From the NCBI GenBank assembly GCA_949825045.1, contig OX463835.1, positions 19,609,201 to 19,673,200 on the forward strand: DNA of 64,000 nucleotides. Reading direction: 5' to 3'. Positions 23,503 to 33,724 of this stretch are shown piece after piece. The position numbers and the translations under genes were made by a program. The stretch is from Argyresthia goedartella. Its lineage: Eukaryota; Arthropoda; Insecta; Lepidoptera; Argyresthiidae. Each line of letters starts with the position of its first letter. Within the stretch, counting starts at the first letter, position 1. The notes beneath the pieces were generated by a model that saw nothing but the letters and a program-made list of their open reading frames with translations, made no database searches and was not told the DNA's origin.

Positions 23503-23519
23503 GGCAGAGAACGTGTTAA
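23503..23519 (-). repeat. Right 13-bp terminal inverted repeat + TTAA
   Basis: GGCAGAGAACGTG followed by TTAA, the exact reverse complement of 13765-13781. Confidence 0.85.
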
Positions 23520-23529
23520 GTAGTTTATA

Positions 23530-23950
23530 AATGCATGGTGTTATTTTAACTCAACACAGAACTCGCTTAATAATTTTTTAATTATGTATTCCGGAATATT
23601 ATTTATAATCCAACTAACTTAATAAATGTGAACGTATCGATGTTTGGATGTTTGTGCCGCTATCACGCAAAAACGGCTCAACAGATTTGAATGAAATTTT
23701 GCACAGAGATAGTTTATGAGCTAGATTAACATGTAGGATACTTTTTTATCCGGCTGCGCCAGGAGGAGCATAACGTTATCCTGGTAAATGATACTTCCTA
23801 GATAGAAGAATATATGAGATCTAAAACCAATCTGTGGGAGTTTCTTCGCCCAATTCTCCACAGTGGTCCAAAGTAGAATAAAGGCAAAAAATTACGTTTT
23901 CTAAACGATTGTTGATATTTTATAGACAAACATTTTTTTTTCTTAAATAG
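23530..23950 (+). mobile_element. LINE 3' end (CR1/Zenon-like family Z), interrupted
   Basis: tgcatggtgttattttaact, caacacagaactcgc at 23531-23570 and ctgtgggagtttcttcgcc, cacagtggtccaaag, caaaaaattacgtt at 23838-23900 match the 3' UTR seen after the RT remnant at 29660-30355. Between them lies another dispersed repeat (about 23635-23785: cacgcaaaaacggctcaac, gaatgaaattttgcacagag). Confidence 0.6.
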
Positions 23951-24654
23951 TTTTTAGTATGTTTGTGTGCAATAAATAAATTGCGCATTACTTACATTAC
24001 AGTTACTCGGTAATACAATGACAATAGGAGTATTACCATTGATATAAGAGCTGTCAGATATCACTCTAGACTCCAGAATGAGAGGAGGGTACGGGAGTGT
24101 ATGAATTTCATGCATCACTAAACTCTTTCCGGTTTAGTGATGGGAGCGTGACGGAGAGTTTTATCGATATCGATGACCATCAATGATGATCTGTTTGTCG
24201 TCGTTGACTGTTGGCTTTGTCGATATCGAAAAAGCCACCCGTAAATTTTTTTGTAATTTTCACTTTGGCTTTTGGCATAACAAAAAGCAACATGGTAATT
24301 TATTTAAAACAATTAGAAATACTTGCACTGCACTGATTACCCGAATTCAATCTTAGGCCAGATGATATGCCAGCTACTTGTCTCTGATGGTCCTTCTGGA
24401 ATTCTCGCGTGATCCTGCGTCTCTGAGAATTCGCTGCGATAAATAGACAAAACCTTGTCGTGTAGCGACAAGAACCTAAACAGAACCTAACAAGAAACAA
24501 TAACCAGGATAAAATTTAGAAATGACAGTTTATTATGCGTATTTTACAGTAACTATTTTTATAAAAAATTAAAGGAAGATTAGGATGAATGAGGTGAGAC
24601 AGGTTTTAAAAAAAATACAGGTATCAAAATAAAAAGGGAAGCGGAGGACACGGA
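23951..24654. other. Intergenic DNA, nothing recognised
   Basis: No ORF with features. Local short repeats only (aatgacaataggagtattacc; tatcgatatcgatgacc). Confidence 0.3.
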
Positions 24655-24980
24655 GAGTAGGAGGCAGAAGAAGTAGCAGCCGTCTGGCGAACCGGTCAGT
24701 AGAGGCAGGCAACACAGTTAGTAGCAGCAGTAGGCAGGAGGCGTAGCAGCCTTACTGCAGTAGAAGCAGTAGGCGGGTGAAGTACCAGCCGTCTGGCGAG
24801 CCGGTCAGTAGAGGCAGGCAACACGGTAAGCATCAGTAGGCAGGAGGTGTAGCAGCCGTCTGGCGAGCCGTTCAGTAGAGGCAGGCAACACAATAAGTAG
24901 CAGCAGTAGGCAGGAGGCGTAGCAGCCTTACTTCAGTAGCAGCTGTAGAAGACAGGAGGCGTAGTAGCAGAGGCTCGCAG
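24655..24980 (+). repeat. Complex minisatellite
   Basis: Three copies of agccgtctggcga(a/g)ccg(g/t)tcagtagaggcaggcaacac, interleaved with agtaggcaggaggcgtagcag units. Spacing between the main units varies, so it is a higher-order mix of two motifs. A GC-rich hairpin (atcccggggc / gccccgggat, 24982-25007) sits at its edge. Confidence 0.8.
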
Positions 24981-25019
24981 GATCCCGGGGCGGTGCGGCC
25001 CCGGGATAAGGCCTTTAGG

Positions 25020-26127
25020 TGATGCTTCTTTTTCAAAAGCTGAAGTGAGACTCTCGAATTTCATAAATGTTCCGCTCTTATACCCTTTTTGGAGAGTTCT
25101 AAAAATTATTTAAATTAAAAGCAATTTTCGTGAATGGCCAAGAGGGAAAAAGTGTTTTTGTAAAAGTATTGAAGTAAACATATCAGACCGCTAATGAGTT
25201 TGAATCGACATTGCCATGACAACCAGATAAACAACGACATCAAATATGTCAGATTTTGGTTTCAGGCTCGTAATAGAGAAAACAACAAGATAACATAGCC
25301 AAAATTACCTAACATCGATAGATAAAAAGGTAGCGCGCACGAAGCCCGAGATTGCAGAGTTTCGGAGAAAGCCAAATACAAGGTCACCAAAGGTAAACCC
25401 CTTCGACATCGATTTAACAGTGCTGATAGTATGAAAATACGAAGTGAAAATGATTTGTTATTGTGTTCTTATGGTTTAAAACGTTACAGGGTCCTATGAA
25501 AATAAAGGTGATACGAAATATCCAGAGATATATGAGATGAATGCAGACCATCAACGCAGACTGGAAAATGGCATGTAAGTAGCATAACACTACAAGCTAT
25601 ACAGCATTACCTCTTCTACAGCATGTAATTGTTTTCTCAGTGTTGAGACCATCGCCGCATTTATTTCAGTATCAGAGATGTGGCGATATCGATAAATATA
25701 TGCAACCTAATACCATTCCAATTTAACAAAATGGCATCACTTGACAAGCTTGGCAAGCATTATTATAACAAATGCAACATGATTTTTTCTTTGTCAGAGG
25801 ATTCTAGTTTGTTGAGTCGCCAAAAAAAAAGTAACATTTTTTGGCTTATGTTTAATTTTGCTTTTTGAAAATTGACAAAAATGTTACATCCAAAATATAC
25901 ATTTTCATCAAAAATTACCAACATTTTTACAAAAAAATTACAATATATTTTGTACTCAACTACATGGGGTCGCCTCGCTCTGTTATATAAAGTTGTGACC
26001 TAACAAACCTAACTATAGTATTCTGACAGAAAATGGCATATGTATAGCATCCAATACGGTTCTGTGAAACTACACGGAAGCACAATATGAATATGGAACA
26101 TATTTGGTTGTCAAAACTTTATATTGG
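25020..26127. other. Repeat-like intergenic DNA
   Basis: No gene. At 25870-25990 a segment (gttacatccaaaatatac, tacatggggtcgcctcgctct) is related to the hairpin region at 48.7-48.83 kb, so it is a dispersed repeat. Confidence 0.4.
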
Positions 26128-26336
26128 TAATAATAATAATACCTTGGACACTATTTACACACATTGATCTAGCCCCGAACTAGGATTCTCTGTACCTTGG
26201 GTACTAGAAAACGATACACATATTTATATAGATAGACTAGGGTACAAACATCCGTTCCTATCAAACAAATATTTGCCCCCACCGGGACTCGACCTTCGTA
26301 GGCAGGGTCACTGCCGACGTGGCGATTCGGGTCGTC
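26128..26336 (-). mobile_element. tRNA-derived SINE, family B, minus strand
   Basis: Ends in an AAT array (ATT on the minus strand). Contains cacacattgatctagccccg, gattctctgtaccttgggta, a B box as gggactcgacc, and the head ccgattcgggtcgtc in reverse. It abuts the family Z LINE 3' end that follows. Confidence 0.8.
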
Positions 26337-26344
26337 TAAACAAT

Positions 26345-26885
26345 AAAATTCCAAAATTACAAATGTCTTTATTACTTTAGATATTTATATATACTTAGCA
26401 ATCGTCATTTTTTGCCACTTCTCTACATTGGATCACTGTGGGAGAAGAAGGGCGTAGAAACTACCACAGACTGATTTTTAGATCTCTTTAAAAAAAAAAT
26501 CTTAAAAATTGCTTGTGCTTAACTAATACAAAAATATATATCTCATTATCATAACTAATAAGCAGGATTAAATAATTACAAAATTATTAACAGCAAGGTC
26601 TGTGTTGAGCCAGATTAACCCCATACAGTCCTGTCATTTAAGTAATCTTGACCATTGTAATATCCCTTTTTCGACAAAGTCGCTTTAACATGGTTTCTAA
26701 ATTGCTCAAATGGCAATTTCAAGATCTCCAGAGGTATCTTGTTGTAGTAGAGAATGCATTGACCCTTGAAAGAATTGCTAACCTTCGCGAGTCTAAACCG
26801 GGGCGCAAGTAGTCTGTGATTATTTCTTAGGTTTACATTACAGCTATCGTAAACAATACATTTGTTGCCTATTCCGTTTATAGGT
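26345..26885 (-). pseudogene. LINE fragment, family Z 3' end, minus strand
   Basis: Minus-strand remnants match the C-terminal RT extension at 29660-30130 (RLAKVSNSFKG, LYYNKIPLEIL, PFEQF), followed by a 3' UTR with ctgtgggag and tactaagtatatg-like words. Several breaks; no RT core. Confidence 0.7.
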
Positions 26886-27267
26886 ATCGATGAATACTTG
26901 TCTGCAACACGACCCCATCCCTACTCGACAAAATGGCGACTTGAAGAACATTAGCATAACAAATGCAACATGGAAATTGATTTAAAACGAGCACAAATAC
27001 TTGCACTGGGAGAGGGCGATGGTCGAGGGTGGGTGGACCAAATTGACTTTTGGAAATGAATACAACTGTTATGAATTTGTGGCTTAGATTTAGAATTAAG
27101 TTTTTGTTATAGTGTATGCGGGTTAGCATCGAGACAGAGGTCATTGATCCGACTGCCAATGCGAACCGAATCGCACATGGTGACTATGGTAACGATGGGC
27201 AACCATAGTACTACAATTGCCGATAAGCGGCGATAAGCTAAACGACAGTGATTAATAAGTAAGGAGA
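26886..27267. other. Repeat-like sequence, unclassified
   Basis: Words around 26955-27020 (caaatgcaacatgg, aaatacttgcactgg) recur near 24285-24335, so it belongs to a dispersed repeat. No gene. Confidence 0.35.
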
Positions 27268-27567
27268 ACAATTTAAATGATCACCAAAGCATTGTTTTCC
27301 TACCCAAAATGGGTAAATGATCACCAAAAGTTGCAGAAAATATCAGGGCAAAATACTGCGGTAGCTTAGGTGAAAGGTAAAGGGGGTGAGCGAAGCGAAG
27401 TTAGGTTCCTTCGTGTTAGGTTGAACATGTAAGAACAACAAAAAATACTTATAACATAAACTTAAGTACACAAAACATAAAAAGAAGTTTAGTGATCATT
27501 TATCCAAACACAATTTGGTGATAGTTTACTAATTCTGGCGGTCGTTTCGAATTCATTGGTAGTAAAA
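27268..27567 (-). mobile_element. MITE, family F (ggtgatcattta ends)
   Basis: Carries gatcaccaaa/tttggtgatca motifs at several places and the shared core (gcaaaatactgcggtagctt, gaagcgaag, ttgaacatgtaagaacaac). The inverted counterparts are at 38755-39035 and 56925-60893. Non-coding. Confidence 0.7.
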
Positions 27568-27585
27568 TAAATATAATATATATCA

Positions 27586-27829
27586 GACGACCCGAATGGC
27601 CGAGTCGGCAGTGACCCTGCCGACGAAGCCAAGGGTCCCGGGTTCGAGTCCCGGTGGGGGCAAATATTTGTTTGATGAGAACGAAAGTTTGTACCCTAGT
27701 CATGGTTGTTTATCTATCTAAGTATAAAATTTATCTATATAACTATCGTTGTCTAGTACCCAAAATACAGGGAATCCTAGTTTGGGGCTAGATCAGTATG
27801 TGTAAATAGTGTCAAAGGTATTATTATTT
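27586..27829 (+). mobile_element. tRNA-derived SINE, family B, with ATT tail
   Basis: The best-preserved head in the window: gacgacccgaatggccgag, ccgacgaagccaag, gggttcgagtcccggtgggg. The body and ATT end are as in the other copies. Confidence 0.88.
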
Positions 27830-28216
27830 TATATAAATATACTATTCATTGTATATTTTTTATTTTTTTTCAATATACATTTTTATTTTAATTCAAAAAA
27901 TTCAACTTTACCACCAAAAAAATTGTTTTTGATGATCTTTAAACATAAGCCAAAGGTAAGTATCGCTAACCCAATCACGAGCATACAATACAGTCGTAGA
28001 CCACAGTCAATGACCGCTGTCCCAGTGCTAACACGAAAAGACTACGTTTTTGCTACTAGTGTATAGTGTGTACGGATTAGAACTGCGATAGCAGTCATTG
28101 ACCTGATTGCCACTGCGAACCGAATTGTACATCGTATTATAAGTATCGCTGACTTAACCACGGGCGTGTACAGTACGATTATTTTAACTTCCGCTAACTG
28201 CGAGACACTTCTCGAC
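27830..28216. other. Unclassified, locally repetitive
   Basis: Repeated words gtatcgctaac/gtatcgctgac and caatgaccgc/cattgacctg hint at an old duplication. No gene. Confidence 0.3.
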
Positions 28217-28520
28217 GTTTTATTTATATATGTCACCGTAAGATTGTCAAAACCGTTAGTTGATATACTAACGTTTTTTTTTCTCGTTAGTTGGTCAACT
28301 TTCGACAGATGGTAAACTGTAGCGTACTGCTTACTATATGACGCGTAAGTTGATAAACTAACGGTTAAAACCTTTACATAGTAAACTGGTTTTAACTTGA
28401 ATTGTAAACGAAATACCAGATGTAATGTTATTTGGAGACGAAATACAAGAGCAAACAGTGCAGTAGCTTAGGTGAAGACTAGAGGGGGCGAACGCAGCGT
28501 AGCCTTTACGGCGGTGTTTC
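28217..28520 (-). mobile_element. MITE, family E, partial
   Basis: Begins atatatgtcaccgtaagatt, followed by ccgttagttgatatactaac, and contains gtttgata-like inverted words and the core gcagtagcttaggtgaag...gggggcgaacg. The end at the higher coordinate is lost. Confidence 0.65.
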
Positions 28521-28788
28521 TTGGTTATGCTTTGTTAGGGCTGGACGGCTTTTAATGCGGTCTTTTATAGTTGTTAGTAGACTTTATTTCGATGGTTCTT
28601 AAATATGTTTTGTTAAAATCAATTCAGTAGTTTGAAAGTTAGCAGCCTAGCAGGGAATAGCGGTAAAACCTGTTAAACCGATTTTAATCTGTTTTTTTCT
28701 AAGTTAGTACTAGACGTCACTGCGATGGTTCTTATATAGATATTTTTTGTTAACCCTTAATAACCCTTCATTTTATATATATATATAT

Positions 28789-28796
28789 AACAAAAC

Positions 28797-28836
<40 letters not shown>

Positions 28837-28844
28837 GTTTTGTT
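28789..28844. repeat. (AT)n array flanked by 12-bp inverted arms
   Basis: aacaaaacaatt at 28789-28800 and its exact complement at 28833-28844 enclose an AT dinucleotide run of about 32 bases. The whole can fold as one hairpin. Confidence 0.85.
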
Positions 28845-29555
28845 AACTCTTAATCGGGCCAGTGGAAGTAGAATTTTTCAATGATTTTCGCATTTATCAC
28901 CAAGCCATACGGTTGAAAAATCAGGAGGGATGTATAATCCTCCAGTCCAATTAAAGGTTATGGGTCGGGGGTTTTTCAAGTTTTTAATTTATAGTATGTT
29001 ATTAATCCCTCAATTTAGCACAATAATGGCTGCTTTGTCGCGAACAGACAGGCGGACACACACACTTCGTAGTTTGTAATAAATAAATAGTTTAACAACA
29101 AATACGACGCTTATCTTCACATCTGTTGCGTCGACTTCGGCCGAATTCAGATACAGCTGCTCAAGTTAGGAGCAACTTATACTGTTAACTTATACTATTA
29201 GTAGCGGACGTCAAGAAAGGATTTCGTGAGTAACTCGAGCGCGTCAGATATGGGAGATACCTTACACCCTGGGGCTCAATCCTATTATGGGAAAGGCATA
29301 GCGATAGCATATCCATTGCTTCCAAGGGGGTAAAATGTCGTATTTGGCAGTCGATCTCTAAGCAAAATAGGCGCCGCTTACAAGCCAATTACGGCACTTT
29401 GCGCCCTTGGGATCAATCCATAAGCAGTCGCTGTATGTTTTCCGTAACAGAATAGGGCCCCTGTTTAGTAACTCCACCGATTCTAAGCTTTCCAGCAGCA
29501 AAAATAATAAATAAATAATCTGACGCGGTCGAGTAACTCAAAAACTAGCCTCGTC
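28845..29555. other. Intergenic DNA, no gene recognised
   Basis: A moderately GC-rich patch at 29190-29480 (ctcaatcctattatgggaaag, gatcaatccataagcag) could be a repeat, but no second copy is obvious here. Confidence 0.3.
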
Positions 29556-30355
29556 GGCTCCCCTACATCAAATTTGAAGTAGGTATCTAGTCAGGTTCTT
29601 CTCCCACAATGGTCGAATGTAGAGAAGCGTAAAAAATTACGTTCAGACAAACCACGGATGTGGCTATATCTAGGCCAGTATATTTTATTTACTTTCATAG
29701 TGCCATGTCCTATGGTATCTTGTTGTGGGGGAAAGCAGCGGATATTCAAACTATTTATATTTTACAGAAAAGAGCTATTCGAGCAATGTATATTTTAAAA
29801 CGAACAGACTCCTTAAGAGAGTTTTTTAAAGAAATTGACATACTAACTGAAGCTAGTCAATTCATTTTCGAAAATATAATGTATGTACGCAAGTACCTTA
29901 AAACTTTTTTCGAACTTAGCGATAGCTGTAATGTTAAACTAAGAAATAATCACAGACTATGTGCGCCCCGGTTTAGACTCGCGAAGGTTAGCAATTCTTT
30001 CAAGGGTCAGTGCATTCTCTACTACAATAAGATACCTCTGGAGATTTTGAAATCGCCATTGGAGCAATTTAAAACCATGTTAAAGCGACTTTGTCGACAA
30101 ATGGATATTACAATGTTCAAGATTACTTAAATGACGGGACTGTACGGGGATAATCTAGCTCAACACAGACCTTGCTGTTATTAATTTTGTAATTATTTAT
30201 TCATGCTTATTAATCATATTTGAATTAGTTAAGCACAAGCAATTTTTAAAAGAGATCTAAAAATCTATCTGTGGGAGTTTCTTCTCCCACAGTGTCCAAG
30301 AGGCAAAAAATTACGTTTACTAAGTATATGTTAATATCTGCAGTAATAAAGAACT
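29556..30355 (+). pseudogene. LINE fragment, CR1/Zenon-like family Z, 3' end
   Basis: A frame from about 29660 to 30130 reads FHSAMSYGILLWGKAADIQT, LQKRAIRAMYILKRTDSLRE, RFRLAKVSNSFKGQCILYYN and PLEILKSPLEQFK. This is the conserved stretch after the RT palm in Jockey/CR1-superfamily LINEs of moths and butterflies (family knowledge). No YADD motif is present, so the copy is 5'-truncated. The 3' UTR (ctcaacacagaccttgctg ... ctgtgggagtttcttctccc ... taataaagaactttgac) follows and recurs at least seven times in the window. Confidence 0.8.
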
Positions 30356-30479
30356 TTGACTTTGTCTTAACTAAGTAATAAAGACTTATACTTTGAGCCA
30401 ATTTAGTTCGTTAGTTATGATTATCACGCCATGAAAATGTACAGTGGGTAAACATTCTTTTTTATTGGTCTTGTAATAC

Positions 30480-30830
30480 TTGTAACACTTTATTGCACAA
30501 AACAGTGATAACAAACAAATATAAAGAAAAGAACATGTACAAAGGCGAGCTTATCTCTACCAAGAGATTTCTTCCAGCAAACCTAGAGTGGAGAGGAAAA
30601 AAAGAAACTAAAGGTATATGCACAACAATAAAAATGTTAATAAAAATAATAAACTACTTACCAATCTACATAATAATAAAAATAATGCTATATATAAATA
30701 TGTAACATATACATAAATAGTAGATACAAATAAATACTAATACTTATCATGGAAGAGATAGATAGTGTTCTTTCCAACGACTTTTAAAAGTAGTAGCTAC
30801 TAACAAGAAATAACCTAGGTACTAGGTGCC
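30480..30830 (-). mobile_element. Solo LINE 3' UTR (same family as 11.64 kb)
   Basis: cactttattgcacaaaac, tacaaaggcgagcttatctct and gagatttcttccagcaaacct match 11650-11745, which lies at the 3' end of the minus-strand LINE there. No coding part remains. Confidence 0.65.
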
Positions 30831-30859
30831 CTTTCAAACAGCGCCTTACTGGACTACAG

Positions 30860-31135
30860 TACGGACGAAAGCAGATGCGTCAGTAATCGCTTCGAGTAAT
30901 CGTTGTATTGTTGTAATCCGTGGGCGGGCTCGGCCGTGTGTCGAGATGTGAACAGCGAGGTGACACCGGGGCATAGTGTGGATAGTTGGCGATTTAAGGC
31001 CCAGTTCTGGCTGTTGAGGTGAGGGGCGCCGCCTTCGCCCGTCGTCTTCTGACGGGGTAGCGGGACTGGCGGGGCAGCGGGCGGGGCGGAAAAGCATCGG
31101 GCCGCCCGGAGACATTAAAAATTAGGGGCATTATG
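30860..31135 (-). repeat. GC-rich dispersed repeat, family X
   Basis: Contains ccagttctggctgttgaggt, cgtcgtcttctg, ggggtagcgggactggcggg and gcatcgggccgcccgg. The same words occur at 61150-61325 and, inverted, at 32140-32240. The 89-codon minus-strand ORF here is a by-product of GC richness. Confidence 0.7.
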
Positions 31136-31154
31136 CGCCCCTTAGAGCAACCGA

Positions 31155-31310
31155 TTTGCTATGCTTAAAAGAGATCTAAAAATCAATCTGTGGGAGTTTC
31201 TACGCCCTTCTTCTCCCACAGTGGTCCAATGTAGAGAAGTGGCAAAAAATGACCATTGCTAAGTATATGTAAATATCTACAGTAATAAAGACATTTGGAA
31301 TTTTGGAATT
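31155..31310 (+). mobile_element. LINE family Z, 3' UTR only
   Basis: aaaagagatctaaaaatcaa, ctgtgggagtttctacgccc, cacagtggtccaatg and taataaagacattt: a typical truncated family Z end. Confidence 0.7.
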
Positions 31311-31360
31311 TCGCCACGCTTTTTCCATAATAGAAAAGGGCCCCAGGTCTATCGCGCAAT

Positions 31361-31553
31361 GAGGGTTTTCGATACTTTTTCTGCCACCAGGTGGCGCCTC
31401 GTAGGCGTCAGGTCTAAACAGCTGTAAGATAGTACAAAGTCAGAAAACCCTCGAGGGTTTTCGATACTTTTTCTGCCACCAGGCGGCGCCTCGTAGGCGT
31501 CAGGTCTAAACAGCTGTCACAGCTGTCAGATAGTACAAAGTCAGAAAACCCTC
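31361..31553. mobile_element. Two head-to-tail mini-elements with GAGGGTTTTC ends
   Basis: Copy 1 is 31361-31452 (92 bp) and copy 2 is 31453-31553 (101 bp). Each begins gagggttttcgatac and ends gtcagaaaaccctc, so the ends are 10-bp inverted repeats. Copy 2 carries an extra ctgtcacag duplication. Inside both: tgccaccagg(t/c)ggcgcctcg, gtctaaacagctgt. Confidence 0.8.
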
Positions 31554-31819
31554 ATTACTTTGACTTTCGCTCTGCGTTTCCCATACAATAGTTGAGCCCC
31601 AGCAGTGTGTACCAGAGGGGTACCATCATCAGCAGTCGTAGAAGACCACTGCAAGGGTTCTTTTCCCATGCAGCCCAATACTTAAAAGTCATAAAACAAA
31701 TGGTTTTTGAAATTCGACAAAAAGTCTAACAAAAACAAGGGTTTACCGCCACATGCTGGCTGCAAGGGAAATCAGTTTTAAAGTCGGCTCCCACTTCTGC
31801 TACTGATATTGGCCGTAAA

Positions 31820-32245
31820 GTTAAGGCCTTACATCACACAAAACCACTGAAGAGAGATTTGGCAAAAAAAAAACAATAAATTCCGGTTCCGGTCTTAAAA
31901 AATTATATGTTATTCACAAAGAGATATTCTAGTTTAAATACTAAGTCGTTACGCGATTGGATTAATTTGGCTCGATCGTTAAAAAATCTGAAAATAAGTC
32001 TATATTTAAAAGGAGATTCAACAATTTTAATATAAAATTACTAATTTTTCTCATAATTTTTGTACCCAAATTTTCCTCTTTTAGAGCTCCGTATTAATGC
32101 TTAAATTTTAAAACACCTAAAACACCTAATTTTTAAAGTACCCGGGCATCCGATGTTATTCCGCGCCGCGCCCGCTACCCCGCCAGAAGACGACGGGCAA
32201 ATACGGCGCCCCTTACCTCAACAGCCAGAACTGGGCCTTAACATG
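31820..32245 (+). repeat. Dispersed repeat, family X, full body
   Basis: cactgaagagagatttgg, ttacgcgattggattaat, tttaaaaggagattcaac and cccgctaccccgccagaaga. The same order, reverse-complemented, occupies 61150-61625. Non-coding; family unknown. Confidence 0.65.
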
Positions 32246-32351
32246 TAACCATCTTTCTGTAGATACTGTACTTAGAGCCAGTTCGCATTATGTCGGACCG
32301 ACAGTTAGCCGGATCCGGCAAGGTGTCAGCCAAATGTGTCGGATCTGACCT

Positions 32352-32749
32352 TTAAGGTGATACCTCGTCCGTGCAAAGGTACCCGTTACTCCAGGCGGAT
32401 AGACCCGCAGTGTGAGAGGGTCGGAATCGGGAAAAAATGTCATAACTTAGCGATAAACCACAGATTTTTACTCTTTTGTTAAAAAGTTTTTTAAGGAGAT
32501 TTTACGAATATATAATATCTATATTTTGAATGCAGTTCCACAATGAAATTAGATAGGATTTTAGAATTACAGGAAAAAATAAAACAATTTAGAGGTATTT
32601 CGAAAATTTCATCCAATCGTGTTTTCCTTTTGTGAGAATCTTAATCAAACACTCAATAAACGTTAACCTAAAAATCAAATCTGTAGATTACTTCATGGTG
32701 GAGTAAATGGATTTAGAAAATAACACCATTTTTTTTCGTATCACCTTAA
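32352..32749. mobile_element. TTAA-flanked MITE, copy 2 (best-preserved ends)
   Basis: 398 bp: TTAA-GGTGATAC at the left, GTATCACC-TTAA at the right, perfect 8-bp inverted ends. The interior is shared with the copies at 6.77 and 44.9 kb. Confidence 0.85.
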
Positions 32750-33160
32750 TTGGGTCGCCTGATATGAACAGCGCTATTGAAATACATGTCCTAATATGCA
32801 AATTAGATCCGGCAAAATTTTGGTTCTAATACCTAAAACAAAACATTAGGTATATCGATCCAATAGCCATGTCCATACATTTCCAACACTAAAACTGTAT
32901 CCCAGTTCAAAGGACAAAAATTACAAACAATTAACAGGGCATAAAATATGTTCCCAAAACTATTATTCTACCAGCTTTGAGGCAAGCAATTATCACTTTT
33001 ATGGCCTTTGTCATAAGGACATAGGGTGACAAGGTTTTAGGGGGCGGGGCAGGTATTACTGACAAATGGCGTAAAAGGGGCGCGAAATTGATTGTCGTTT
33101 TACTTTTTATTTTTATACATTTGTGTTGCTGATTTAGGGCTGGTGATTCATATCTGCAGA
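32750..33160. other. Intergenic DNA, nothing recognised
   Basis: No ORF or repeat terminus seen. Confidence 0.3.
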
Positions 33161-33164
33161 GCGG

Positions 33165-33260
33165 CGATAGACTTACCCCATCGATGTTTGTAGAGAAGAG
33201 GCAGAAAGGACGTTTGCTAAGTATATGTAAATGTTTACAGTGATAAAGAAATTTTGACTT
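33165..33260 (+). mobile_element. LINE family Z, short 3' tail
   Basis: gtagagaagaggcagaaag, cgtttgctaagtatatgtaaat and gtgataaagaaattttgac match the extreme 3' end of family Z. Confidence 0.55.
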
Positions 33261-33349
33261 TGAATTTGATTGAGTGGACTTGGACTGTTCGTGTTCGTCA
33301 ATGACGTAAGTGCAGGTAAATGCTATTTAATTGATTGACCCTATGGAGT

Positions 33350-33425
33350 ATTGAATAACTGGCTATAAGTGGGCACAATTGTGCCTCTGCCACCCCGTAT
33401 GTGAAAGTGCCTGACGCTATTTTGT
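33350..33425 (+). mobile_element. SINE tail fragment (family A, tail type 2)
   Basis: taactggctataagtgggca, caattgtgcctctgccaccc and cgtatgtgaaag match, in the opposite orientation, the distal part of the SINEs at 37.5 and 43.65 kb. Confidence 0.6.
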
Positions 33426-33531
33426 GGTTGATACCCAATTTAACGGGCACAGTATGTTCTGTCACCTGAATTTAGATTTGTCACTGAATTGCGATACCCT
33501 ACTTATTATACCCGATCCTAAGAAAAATTCT

Positions 33532-33712
33532 ACCTCTGTGGCGCTGCGGTAATGGCTGTGCCTATCATGCGAGAGGTCGCGGCTTCGATGCCCGGCTGGG
33601 GATAAAGAAAAAACCCATGTCTTGGATGTTTATATGTGTATGATGTCGCTGTTTCTGGTTCCCACGACACAGGGTATCCTAGTGTGGGGCCAGAAGCAAT
33701 GTATGTGCCTGC
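33532..33712 (+). mobile_element. tRNA-derived SINE, family C
   Basis: Head acctctgtggcgctgcgg with a degenerate B box (ggcttcgatgccc); body tggatgtttatatgtg, cccacgacacagggtat and gtggggccagaagcaatgta. Confidence 0.8.
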
Positions 33713-33724
33713 CATTAATTGAAA

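Larger units (their letters stand above)
13765..23519 (+). mobile_element. piggyBac-type block with two transposase genes
   Basis: The left end reads TTAA + CACGTTCTCTGCC (13765-13781). The right end is its exact reverse complement, GGCAGAGAACGTG + TTAA (23503-23519). TTAA duplication and short perfect terminal repeats are hallmarks of piggyBac elements (family knowledge). Subterminal regions on both sides carry GGTCAC/GTGACC palindromes (13920-13935; 23440-23455 and 23484-23496). A third patch with acagcgccgc and ccggtcacc lies at 16448-16466, just after the first transposase gene. Inside are two transposase genes, both on the plus strand. The block could be one large two-gene element, or a piggyBac element with a second one inserted near its 3' end. 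No TTAA-flanked terminal repeat private to the inner gene was found by eye. Confidence 0.8.

Noticed and set aside
24655..24980. CRISPR-like array
   Set aside because: Irregular two-motif minisatellite in a eukaryotic genome; no conserved repeat/unique spacer pattern.
27586..27670. A tRNA gene (Ser/Leu-like) on the plus strand
   Set aside because: A and B boxes are present, but no closing acceptor stem follows, and the sequence runs into a repeated body with an ATT tail that recurs five times; it is a SINE head.
30846..31115. 89-codon Pro/Arg-rich ORF
   Set aside because: Produced by the GC-rich family X repeat; the other copies do not keep the frame.
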